This document shows positions 52,451-59,544 of a stretch of DNA of 64,000 nt, piece after piece; position 1 is the stretch's first letter; every line of letters starts with the position of its first letter. The DNA is taken from NCBI GenBank assembly GCA_004298015.1, contig SCSE01000033.1, positions 62,001-126,000 of the forward strand, given 5' to 3'. The DNA comes from Rhodanobacter sp. (GTDB lineage Bacteria; Pseudomonadota; Gammaproteobacteria; Xanthomonadales; Rhodanobacteraceae). The position numbers and the translations under genes are program-made. Below the pieces are notes generated by a model that saw nothing but the letters and a program-made list of their open reading frames with translations, did not search any database and had not been told where the DNA came from.

Positions 52451-53194
52451 TTACGGCATGTACATTCCACCGTTGACATGCAAGGTCTCGCCGGTGATGT
52501 AGGCTGCTGCCGGCGAAGCGAGAAATCCCACTGCCTTGGCGATGTCCGCCACCGTGCCGAGTCGCCCCAGGGCGATCTGGCCCAGCAGCGCCTGCCTTGA
52601 TGTCTCCGGCAGGGCGCGGGTCATGTCGGTATCGATGAAACCCGGTGCCACCACATTGACGGTGATCCCGCGCGTACCGATCTCGCGCGCCAGCGACTTG
52701 GAGAACGCGATGATGCCAGCCTTGGCCGCCGCGTAGTTGGCCTGCCCCGGGTTGCCGGTAAGCCCGATCACCGAAGCAATCGAGACGATGCGGCCCTTGC
52801 GTGCCTTCATCATGCCACGCATGACCGCCTTGGAGGTGCGGTAAACCGAGCTCAGGTTGGTGTCGAGGACGGCATTCCACTCTTCCTCGCGCATCCGCAT
52901 CAGCAACTGGTCGCGAGTGATTCCGGCATTGTTGACCAGGATCGAGATCGCCCCGAACTCCTTGCCGACCGCCTCGACCAGCCCATCGACTGCCGCCGTC
53001 TCGGTGACATTCAATACACGACCATGACCGCCATGCGCGGCCAGCCGCTCGGAAATCGCCATCGCACCCGCCTCGCTGGTGGCGGTGCCGACCACGGTGG
53101 CTCCCATCGCTGCCAATTCGTCGGCGATGGCGGCACCGATCCCGCGGCTGGCGCCGGTGACCAGCGCAATCTCACCTTGCAATACATTGCTCAT
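52451..53194 (-). CDS. fabG: 3-oxoacyl-ACP reductase
   Basis: NADPH-dependent short-chain dehydrogenase for the first reduction in fatty acid elongation. It is 247 residues. The cofactor motif TGASRGIG (13-20), NNAG (88-91), and the catalytic S141, Y154 and K158 (YAAAK) are intact. It lies 47 nt downstream of fabD. Confidence 0.97.
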   Translation of the reverse strand: MSNVLQGEIALVTGASRGIGAAIADELAAMGATVVGTATSEAGAMAISERLAAHGGHGRVLNVTETAAVDGLVEAVGKEFGAISILVNNAGITRDQLLMRMREEEWNAVLDTNLSSVYRTSKAVMRGMMKARKGRIVSIASVIGLTGNPGQANYAAAKAGIIAFSKSLAREIGTRGITVNVVAPGFIDTDMTRALPETSRQALLGQIALGRLGTVADIAKAVGFLASPAAAYITGETLHVNGGMYMP

Positions 53195-53241
53195 CTGGAT
53201 AAGTCCTGAGATTCAGTAGGAAAAGTCAGCTCCGCGGGGAC

Positions 53242-54189
53242 TCACGACCATTCAGTACGCGTCGCCGCGATCTCGTCCGGCGCCCCGATCGCTCGTGCCT
53301 CGACGGTCTTGTCGATCCGCCGGATCAGCCCGGTCAATACCTTGCCGGGTCCACACTCGGCCACGCGCGTAGCGCCGGCAGCCACCAGCGCCTGCACGCA
53401 CTCACTCCAGCGCACCGGCAGATAGAGCTGGCGTTGCAGCGCGCCACGAATGTCATCGAGCTCTCGATGCTCACGGGCATCGGCATTCTGCACCACCGGG
53501 ATCGATGGCCGTTGCCACGCGATCGAGGTCATCCGCTCACCCAGTTGCTCAGCCGCCTCGCTCATCAGCGCGCAATGGGACGGTACCGACACTGCCAGCC
53601 TGATGGCCTTTTTCACGCCCAGTTCGGCGAGCCTCGTCAGTGCACGATCCACTGCCTCGGCATGCCCGGCGATGACCAGTTGCCCGGGCGAATTGAAATT
53701 GGCCGGGGCTACCACTTGTCCTTGCGCAACCTCTTTGCAGACAGCGGCGATCTGTGCGTCATCGCCACCGAGGATCGCCGCCATCGCACCCACGCCGGCC
53801 GGAACAGCGGCTTGCATCAACCTGCCCCGCTCCGCCACCAGGGCGGCCGCATCATGCAGGGATATGGCACCGGCACAGACCAGCGCGCTGTATTCGCCCA
53901 GGCTGTGGCCGGCCAATCGAGCCGGACGCGCGCCTCCGAGCTGCTGCCAGACACGCCATACCGCAACGCTGGCCGCCAACAGCGCCGGCTGGGTGTTTTC
54001 GGTGCGGTTGAGCGCGGCTTCGGACCCTTCTGACGTCAGACTCCACAAGTCGATCGCCGCCCCCTCAGAGGCTTCGGCAAACGTCGCCTGCACTTCCGCG
54101 TGCGCAGCGGCCAGCTCTTTGAGCATACCGATCGACTGCGAGCCCTGACCCGGGAACACGAAAGCAAGCGAAGTGGATGGTGAACTCAT
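53242..54189 (-). CDS. fabD: malonyl-CoA:ACP transacylase
   Basis: Loads malonyl groups onto AcpP. The protein is 315 residues from the ATG at 54189, where family sequence (LAFVFPGQGSQ) begins; an upstream ATG at 54222 exists and ribosome sites are weak for both. The nucleophile is S96 in GHSLGEYSALV, and the partner histidine lies in SVPSHCALM near 205. Confidence 0.95.
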   Translation of the reverse strand: MSSPSTSLAFVFPGQGSQSIGMLKELAAAHAEVQATFAEASEGAAIDLWSLTSEGSEAALNRTENTQPALLAASVAVWRVWQQLGGARPARLAGHSLGEYSALVCAGAISLHDAAALVAERGRLMQAAVPAGVGAMAAILGGDDAQIAAVCKEVAQGQVVAPANFNSPGQLVIAGHAEAVDRALTRLAELGVKKAIRLAVSVPSHCALMSEAAEQLGERMTSIAWQRPSIPVVQNADAREHRELDDIRGALQRQLYLPVRWSECVQALVAAGATRVAECGPGKVLTGLIRRIDKTVEARAIGAPDEIAATRTEWS

Positions 54190-54278
54190 GGATGCACAGG
54201 CCCTGTGGACGAAAACCGCCATGGTGCCAGCATCGACCACCATACGCAGCTGTATTCAAGCTGACCCCATCGCAAACG

Positions 54279-54306
54279 CCGATGCCGCCGGATCAGGCGG
54301 CATCGG
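54279..54306 (-). terminator. hairpin between fabH and fabD
   Basis: CCGATGCCGCC (54279-54289) and GGCGGCATCGG (54296-54306) form an 11-bp stem with a 6-nt loop, 24 nt after the fabH stop. Only a short GTTTG follows, so termination would be partial. Confidence 0.45.
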
Positions 54307-54330
54307 CGGCAATCATCTGGCAGCAAGGAT

Positions 54331-55305
54331 TCAGTAGCGCAACATCGCCGACGCCCAGGTAAAACCACCTCCGAAAGCTTCCAGCAACAGGTTTTGTCCA
54401 CGCTGCACCTTGCCCGAACGCACCGCGTAGTCCAGGGCCAGCGGCACCGAGCCGGAGGAGGTGTTGGCGTGCTTGTCGACGGTTACGATGACCCGCTCCA
54501 TCGGCATGTTCAGTCGCTTTGCCGTCGCCTCGATGATACGCAAGTTCGCCTGATGCGGAATCAGCCAGTCAATCTGCGACGCCTCCATGCCAGCCGCCTG
54601 CAAGGTTTCCTCGACCAGTGAATCGAGCGTCTTCACCGCCACCTTGAACACCTCGCGGCCCGACATGCGGATACGCACGCCATGGTTGGGCTCGTCCTTG
54701 AAGCCGACCGACACGCCGACCGGGTTGTACAGCAAATCCTTGTGGCCACCGTCCGCATGCAGGCAGGTGGCATAGATGCCCGGCTCAGTGGACGCTTCCA
54801 GTACCACCGCGCCCGCACCGTCGCCGAACAACACGCACGTTTCACGCTCGGTCCAGTCGACCATCCGGGTCAGGGTTTCCGCCCCGATTACCAATACCTT
54901 CTTCGACTGCCCGCTGCGGATGAACTTGTCCGCAATACCCAGGGCATAGACAAAACCCGAGCACGCCGCGTTGACGTCGAAAGCCGCGCACCCGTTCGCA
55001 CCCAACCGATGCTGGACGAGGCAGGCGGTGGAAGGAAAGATGATATCGGGCGTGGTCGTGCCCAGGATGATCAGGTCGAGTTCGGATGCCTTGACGCCAG
55101 CCTCCGCCAGGACGGTCTCGGCAGCCCGGAAAGCCAGGTCGCCGGTGGTCTCGCCGTCGGCCGCGATATGACGTTGACGAATGCCGGTGCGGCTGTGGAT
55201 CCACTCATCGCTGGTATCGACGATCTTTTCGAGGTCTGCATTGGTGACCACGCGTTCGGGCAGCGCGCTGCCGGTGGCGATGATGCGGGAGTAGATCTGG
55301 GCCAT
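54331..55305 (-). CDS. fabH: 3-oxoacyl-ACP synthase III
   Basis: Initiates fatty acid synthesis by condensing acetyl-CoA (or another acyl-CoA) with malonyl-ACP. It is 324 residues. C115 lies in VNAACSGFVYAL, the histidine in WLIPHQANLRII (near 250) and the asparagine in KHANTSSGSVP (near 280). GGGFTWASA at the C-terminus is typical. It follows rpmF across a terminator and a palindrome; plsX, which lies between rpmF and fabH in E. coli, is absent here. Confidence 0.97.
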   Translation of the reverse strand: MAQIYSRIIATGSALPERVVTNADLEKIVDTSDEWIHSRTGIRQRHIAADGETTGDLAFRAAETVLAEAGVKASELDLIILGTTTPDIIFPSTACLVQHRLGANGCAAFDVNAACSGFVYALGIADKFIRSGQSKKVLVIGAETLTRMVDWTERETCVLFGDGAGAVVLEASTEPGIYATCLHADGGHKDLLYNPVGVSVGFKDEPNHGVRIRMSGREVFKVAVKTLDSLVEETLQAAGMEASQIDWLIPHQANLRIIEATAKRLNMPMERVIVTVDKHANTSSGSVPLALDYAVRSGKVQRGQNLLLEAFGGGFTWASAMLRY

Positions 55306-55364
55306 TCAGCTATCCATCGGCGGAAAACGGGGCACAAACGCCTTTGCGGCGCCCTGCGCGAAAC

Positions 55365-55376
55365 CGTAACGTTACG
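55365..55376. promoter_or_regulatory. 12-bp palindrome upstream of fabH
   Basis: CGTAAC followed by GTTACG is a perfect dyad 60 nt before the fabH ATG and 13 nt beyond the T tract of the rpmF terminator. A weak TTGCGT/TAACGT pair 17 nt apart would place the dyad over the -10 box, suiting a repressor site. The regulator is unknown. Confidence 0.5.
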
Positions 55377-55388
55377 TTCCGGCGCAGC

Positions 55389-55418
55389 AAAACGCAAAAC
55401 GGCGCGTCACCGCGCCGT
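55389..55418 (-). terminator. intrinsic terminator downstream of rpmF
   Basis: On the minus strand ACGGCGCG (55418-55411) pairs with CGCGCCGT (55406-55399) around GTGA and runs into TTTTGCGTTTT. It separates yceD-rpmF from the fab genes. Confidence 0.8.
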
Positions 55419-55462
55419 CAAGCCGATCATTCCGCGGGCATCGTGCAATCCCGCGATACCGA

Positions 55463-55657
55463 TCAATCGTCGACTGACACGGCACCCTTGGTTTCAATGA
55501 CTTTCTTGCCACGATAGTAGCCGTCCTTAGTCACGTGGTGACGCAGATGCACCTCGCCACTGGTCGGATCGGTGGACAACTGCACGGTCTTCAACGCGTC
55601 GTGCGAACGACGCATGCCGCGGGTGGACGGGGTACGGCGGCTCTTGGCAACTGCCAT
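55463..55657 (-). CDS. rpmF: 50S ribosomal protein L32
   Basis: A 64-residue basic protein of the large subunit. The N-terminus [21 protein letters not shown] is standard, and it lacks the zinc-binding cysteines of the other L32 form. The chain ends acidic (AVSVDD), slightly longer than E. coli L32. It follows yceD by 70 nt. Confidence 0.97.
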   Translation of the reverse strand: MAVAKSRRTPSTRGMRRSHDALKTVQLSTDPTSGEVHLRHHVTKDGYYRGKKVIETKGAVSVDD

Positions 55658-55727
55658 GGCATTTCTCCAGCTGAAACGTGTTGATCTTGAATTGGCATGA
55701 CCTGGATCGGACGATCCGGGCCGGTGG

Positions 55728-56246
55728 TTATTTTTTCAGTTCCCGCAACACCGCGAACGGGTTCCCGGGACCCTCCGCGGCGGCGGAATCCTCTTCCCCG
55801 TCACGGCCTGTCGACTGAGCCGGCAACTCGCTGTCCGGGTTCACCGGAACCAGTGGCAGCACCAGCAACAGTTCATCTTCAATCATCTCGACCGGTTTCA
55901 AGCGGCCATCCTCGGCGACCAGCAACGGTTCGTAATCCGGCGGCAAGCCCGCCTCATCACGCTCCTGCCTGATCAGGCCGAGCCTTGTGTTCACCGCAAC
56001 CGGCAGCACAAACGGCTCCAGTGTGCGCTGACAGGTCAGTGACAACGAGACTTCGGCGCGAACATCGACGTAATCCGTATCCAGGCTGTCGCGACCAAAG
56101 TCCAGCCAGTACCTGAGCTCGCCGTCGGTACTCGCCAGTTCCTCGCACAAGCGTGTCATCGCTGCGATCGGCAACGTTCCCTCAAACGAACGCCGCGCCG
56201 AAACCATGCGCCAAGCGTCCACGGACTCTGGCAGCGTCAAGGACAT
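55728..56246 (-). CDS. yceD: YceD family protein (DUF177), 23S rRNA accumulation protein
   Basis: A 172-residue acidic DUF177 protein. In E. coli and plants the family is needed for normal 23S rRNA levels, which suits its coupling to rpmF. Visible family text includes [16 protein letters not shown] near 19-34 and [12 protein letters not shown] near 92-103. A promoter overlaps its start so closely that the message would be almost leaderless. Upstream, divergently, lies a small membrane-protein gene and maf. Confidence 0.9.
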   Translation of the reverse strand: MSLTLPESVDAWRMVSARRSFEGTLPIAAMTRLCEELASTDGELRYWLDFGRDSLDTDYVDVRAEVSLSLTCQRTLEPFVLPVAVNTRLGLIRQERDEAGLPPDYEPLLVAEDGRLKPVEMIEDELLLVLPLVPVNPDSELPAQSTGRDGEEDSAAAEGPGNPFAVLRELKK

Positions 56247-56255
56247 AATCGACGG

Positions 56256-56284
56256 ATTTTAGGTTTCAGACCCGATGAAGTCAA
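56256..56284 (-). promoter_or_regulatory. strong sigma70-like promoter directly at yceD
   Basis: On the minus strand TTGACT (56284-56279) and TAAAAT (56261-56256) are exactly 17 nt apart. The predicted start near 56249 is only 3 nt before the yceD ATG. Confidence 0.7.
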
Positions 56285-56393
56285 CAAGTTAGTGGCTGGC
56301 ACCGTGGGCGTCGAATGCCTGCACGCACCTGTTTTGCCTGATTCCGGCTCGATGCGGCAGACTCGATGCTACTACCACCTGAGCCAGATCTCC

Positions 56394-56849
56394 GTGAATG
56401 CCTATTTGATACCTGGTCTCGCCGGGTTGCTCTTGTTGCTGGCGGCGCTGGTAGCCGGGTCTGTGCTGCTGCGCCGGCAGCAGTCACGGCGGAACCGCCG
56501 TCTCCAGGAATTGCTGGATCTGGCTGATCGACTGGAAGCAGACCTGAAAACCTGCCGACGCGGCCTGCAGCAGGCGCACGCCGTGATGTCGCTCAACCCT
56601 GACCTGCCTGCCGCCAGTGAACAGGATGCACGCCACGCCATCGATGGCGGCCTGCGTGCCCTTTTGCGGCAACGTCTGTGGATACGCGACCAGTCCGGAA
56701 ACGCGAGTCCTCGTGCACTCGACGAGGCCGCGCACTCCATGCAGCGCGCGCGACAGCGCCTGCAACCCCTGCTGCAGGCACTGTCGCAGGCACAGCACGA
56801 CCTGGACAGTGCCATGCGCGAACACATCAACCGCGAAACCGACGCATGA
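56394..56849 (+). CDS. hypothetical single-pass membrane protein with coiled coil
   Basis: Not recognised as a named family. From a GTG at 56394 it is 151 residues: a short start (NAYLIPG), one hydrophobic helix (about 6-26), an Arg-rich stop-transfer segment (RRQQSRRNRRLQ) and a long helical, probably coiled-coil cytoplasmic part with alternating Leu and charged residues to the end. Alternative in-frame starts lie at 56352 (ATG) and 56292 (GTG); none has a good ribosome site. Its stop overlaps the maf start (ATGA), so the two are translationally coupled. Confidence 0.65.
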   Translation: MNAYLIPGLAGLLLLLAALVAGSVLLRRQQSRRNRRLQELLDLADRLEADLKTCRRGLQQAHAVMSLNPDLPAASEQDARHAIDGGLRALLRQRLWIRDQSGNASPRALDEAAHSMQRARQRLQPLLQALSQAQHDLDSAMREHINRETDA

Positions 56850-57460
56850 ACCGGACACGATCGACACCACCTCGCCCAATGCCACTTCGACTGGTGCTGG
56901 GCTCCACCTCACGCTACCGCGCTACGCTGCTGCGCCGACTGGTGAGCGATTTCGAACAACGGGCGCCCGGCACCGACGAAACAGCACGTCAGGATGAGCC
57001 AGCCCCGGCCCGCGCCTTGCGGCTGGCCATCAGCAAGGCCGTTGCCGCCGCCGGCAACCGGCGCGACGCGCTGGTGATCGGCTCGGACCAGGTGGCCGAG
57101 CTCGACGGCCAGGTGCTCGACAAGCCGCTCACGCCAGAACGCGCGCAGCAGCAGTTGACCGCCTGCTCGGGGCGGATCGTGCAATTTCATACCGCCCTGT
57201 GCCTTCTCGACACCCGACACGGGCAACAGCACACCCATCTCGACCGGACCCGAGTACATTTTCGCTCACTCGACAGCCGCGAAATCCAGCGTTACATCGA
57301 ACGCGAGCAGCCCCTGGATTGCGCGGGAAGCTTCAAGTGCGAGGGACTCGGTATCAGCTTGTTCGAACGCATCGACAGCAGCGATCCAACCGCGCTCGTG
57401 GGCTTGCCCCTGATCGCCCTGGCCAGCCTGCTGCGTTCATGCGGGATCGCCATTCCCTGA
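56846..57460 (+). CDS. Maf/YceF family nucleotide pyrophosphatase
   Basis: A 204-residue Maf-like protein. Family motifs are GSTSRYR (19-25), DETARQDE near 44-51, SDQVAELDG with D81, and CEGLGISLFERIDSSDPTALVGLPL near 170. The YceF branch hydrolyses modified GTP such as m7GTP, and E. coli yceF also lies divergent to yceD-rpmF, supporting the YceF branch. The ATG at 56846 overlaps the upstream gene by 4 nt; an alternative ATG at 56879 starts nearer the conserved region. Confidence 0.88.
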   Translation: MNRTRSTPPRPMPLRLVLGSTSRYRATLLRRLVSDFEQRAPGTDETARQDEPAPARALRLAISKAVAAAGNRRDALVIGSDQVAELDGQVLDKPLTPERAQQQLTACSGRIVQFHTALCLLDTRHGQQHTHLDRTRVHFRSLDSREIQRYIEREQPLDCAGSFKCEGLGISLFERIDSSDPTALVGLPLIALASLLRSCGIAIP

Positions 57461-57649
57461 ACCACGCGGGAAATGCCGGCCGACGCTGGCGACAGCCATC
57501 GCGTCTAACCTGCAGGCCGTGCTTGAACGAAGTCGCCGACGCCCGCTCCGATTTGCCAACTCGGTTCGCCACCACTTCAGAGGCCCCGCTACACTGACCC
57601 GACAAGGTCGCCAGCCGGCCTGCGTCACTCGCGACAATCACGAGAAGCC

Positions 57650-58591
57650 ATGTCAGCCACCATGCCGTTACGCGACGAACATCTTTCACAACGACTCGGC
57701 GCCGCCATCGCCCAGGTCAACCAGGTCGTGCTCGGCAAGCCACGGCAGGTGAAGCTCGCCTTCGCCTGCCTGATCGCCGGAGGGCACCTGCTGCTCGAAG
57801 ATGTACCCGGGGTCGGCAAGACCACCCTGGCGCACGCCCTGGCGGCCACCTTTGCGCTGGCATTCCAGCGGGTGCAGTTCACCAGCGACCTGCTGCCTTC
57901 GGACATCATCGGCGTGAGCGTCTACGAGCGCGAGACCAGCCAGTTCCGCTTTCATCCCGGACCGATCTTCACCGGCTTGCTGCTGGCCGACGAAATCAAC
58001 CGTGCCAGTCCGAAGACGCAAAGTGCCCTGCTTGAAGCGATGGCTGAGTACCAGGTCACCGTGGATGGACAAACCCACGCACTGACGCCGCCGTTCTTCG
58101 TCGTCGCCACGCAAAACCCGCTCGACGTCAACGGTACGTTTCCACTGCCCGACTCGCAACTGGACCGGTTCATGTTGCGGCTGTCGCTGGACTACCCGGA
58201 TGCTGCCGCCGAACGCGCCCTGCTGACCGGCAGCGACCGCCGCGACCTGCTGGCGCAACTGACGCCGCAGATCGATGCGCAGGCGCTGCTTGCGTTGCAT
58301 CGGCAGACCCATGCGATCACTGCCAGCAGCGCCCTGCTCGACTACCTGCAAGCGCTGCTCTCGGCCAGCCGGCGACACCGCGAGGTTCAGGTCGGGCTGT
58401 CGCCACGGGCCGGGCTCGCCCTGCTCGGTGCGGCGCGCGCCTGGGCCTTGCTCAGCGGTCGCGCGCATGTCCTGCCGGAGGACATCCAGACATTGTTCGT
58501 GCCGCTGGCGGCACATCGACTGTTGCCGGTTCGCGGGACCGACGGCGAGACGCTTGCGCGGCAATTGCTGGCCGAGGTCGCGGTCGATTGA
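57650..58591 (+). CDS. MoxR-family AAA+ ATPase
   Basis: A 313-residue MoxR chaperone-like ATPase. Walker A is GVGKTT near 62-67 (EDVPGVGKTTLAHAL), Walker B is LLLADEINRASPKTQSALLEAM near 110-130, and sensor 1 is VVATQNP near 155. The C-terminal lid has LSPRAGLALLGAARAWA. MoxR proteins are thought to remodel partners encoded beside them; here these are a DUF58 protein and a transglutaminase, linked by overlapping frames. The stop shares a base with the next ATG. Confidence 0.93.
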   Translation: MSATMPLRDEHLSQRLGAAIAQVNQVVLGKPRQVKLAFACLIAGGHLLLEDVPGVGKTTLAHALAATFALAFQRVQFTSDLLPSDIIGVSVYERETSQFRFHPGPIFTGLLLADEINRASPKTQSALLEAMAEYQVTVDGQTHALTPPFFVVATQNPLDVNGTFPLPDSQLDRFMLRLSLDYPDAAAERALLTGSDRRDLLAQLTPQIDAQALLALHRQTHAITASSALLDYLQALLSASRRHREVQVGLSPRAGLALLGAARAWALLSGRAHVLPEDIQTLFVPLAAHRLLPVRGTDGETLARQLLAEVAVD

Positions 58592-59544
58592 TGCAGGCTC
58601 AGCTGCAGCGCCTGTACCAATGGGCCGAGCGGAGGCTACCTGCCCTCACGCGTTACCGGCGTCCGGAGGGCCTCCCGATCGAGCTGCATCGCCGTCGCAT
58701 CTATATTGTGCCGACACGGTTCGGACTCGGCTTTTCCCTCCTGCTGATGGTGATGTTGGTCGGTGCGCTGAACTACGGCAACAACGCCGCCCTGTTGCTG
58801 ACCTGCCTGCTTGGTGCCGCCAGCGCGGCGAGCATGCTGGTCGCGTTCCGCAGCCTGAACGGTCTTCGGCTGACGCACATCGGTGCCGGCCACGCGGTGG
58901 CCGGCCATCCGCTGGAAATCAGCCTGACCTTCGAGGCCGACCGTGTGCGTCAGGCCATCCGCCTGGACCTCGGCGATGATTCGGTGGCATTCGCCCTGTC
59001 GGCAAGCGGCACCAGCCGCGTGCCGCTGATGCTGCCAACCGATCGGCGCGGCTGGCAGCCGCTGCCCCGGCTGCGACTTTGGAGCAGCTGGCCACTGGGG
59101 CTGTTCCGCGCCTGGAGTTGGCTGCATCCGGATCGAGCCGTACTGGTCTGGCCACGCGCTGAAGCCGGGGGGCCACCGCCAAAGGCACCGGCGCACGACG
59201 CCCGACAGCTGCGACTGCATCACGGCGACGAACTGGCCACGCTGCGCGACTACCGCGTCGGCGATCCGCAACGGCATATCGCATGGAAAGCCAGCGCACG
59301 CCATCCCGATCTGATGGTCAAGGACTTCGAGCAACCGCGAAGCCGCCCGCAATGGCTGCTGGACTGGCGCCAGATACACGGACTGGACAACGAAGCCCGA
59401 ATCTCCCGGCTGGCACGCTGGGTTGACGAAGCTCGATCGCAGCAGCGCAGCTACAGCCTGTGGCTTCCCGGAAACGAGATCCCGGCGGGTAGCGGTCCGC
59501 TGCACTACGCCTACTGCATGAGTGCGCTGGCACAATGCCCGTGA
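58591..59544 (+). CDS. DUF58 domain-containing membrane protein
   Basis: A 317-residue protein. Two hydrophobic helices (about 46-90, VPTRFGLGFSLLLMVMLVGALNYGNN and the next) precede a soluble part with the DUF58 core: GDELATLRDYRVGDPQRHIAWKASAR (near 212-237), then LMVKDFEQP. DUF58 is a VWA-like fold found next to MoxR; its biochemical role is unsettled. The ATG at 58591 overlaps the moxR stop by one base; a TTG directly before it is not needed. Confidence 0.9.
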   Translation: MQAQLQRLYQWAERRLPALTRYRRPEGLPIELHRRRIYIVPTRFGLGFSLLLMVMLVGALNYGNNAALLLTCLLGAASAASMLVAFRSLNGLRLTHIGAGHAVAGHPLEISLTFEADRVRQAIRLDLGDDSVAFALSASGTSRVPLMLPTDRRGWQPLPRLRLWSSWPLGLFRAWSWLHPDRAVLVWPRAEAGGPPPKAPAHDARQLRLHHGDELATLRDYRVGDPQRHIAWKASARHPDLMVKDFEQPRSRPQWLLDWRQIHGLDNEARISRLARWVDEARSQQRSYSLWLPGNEIPAGSGPLHYAYCMSALAQCP

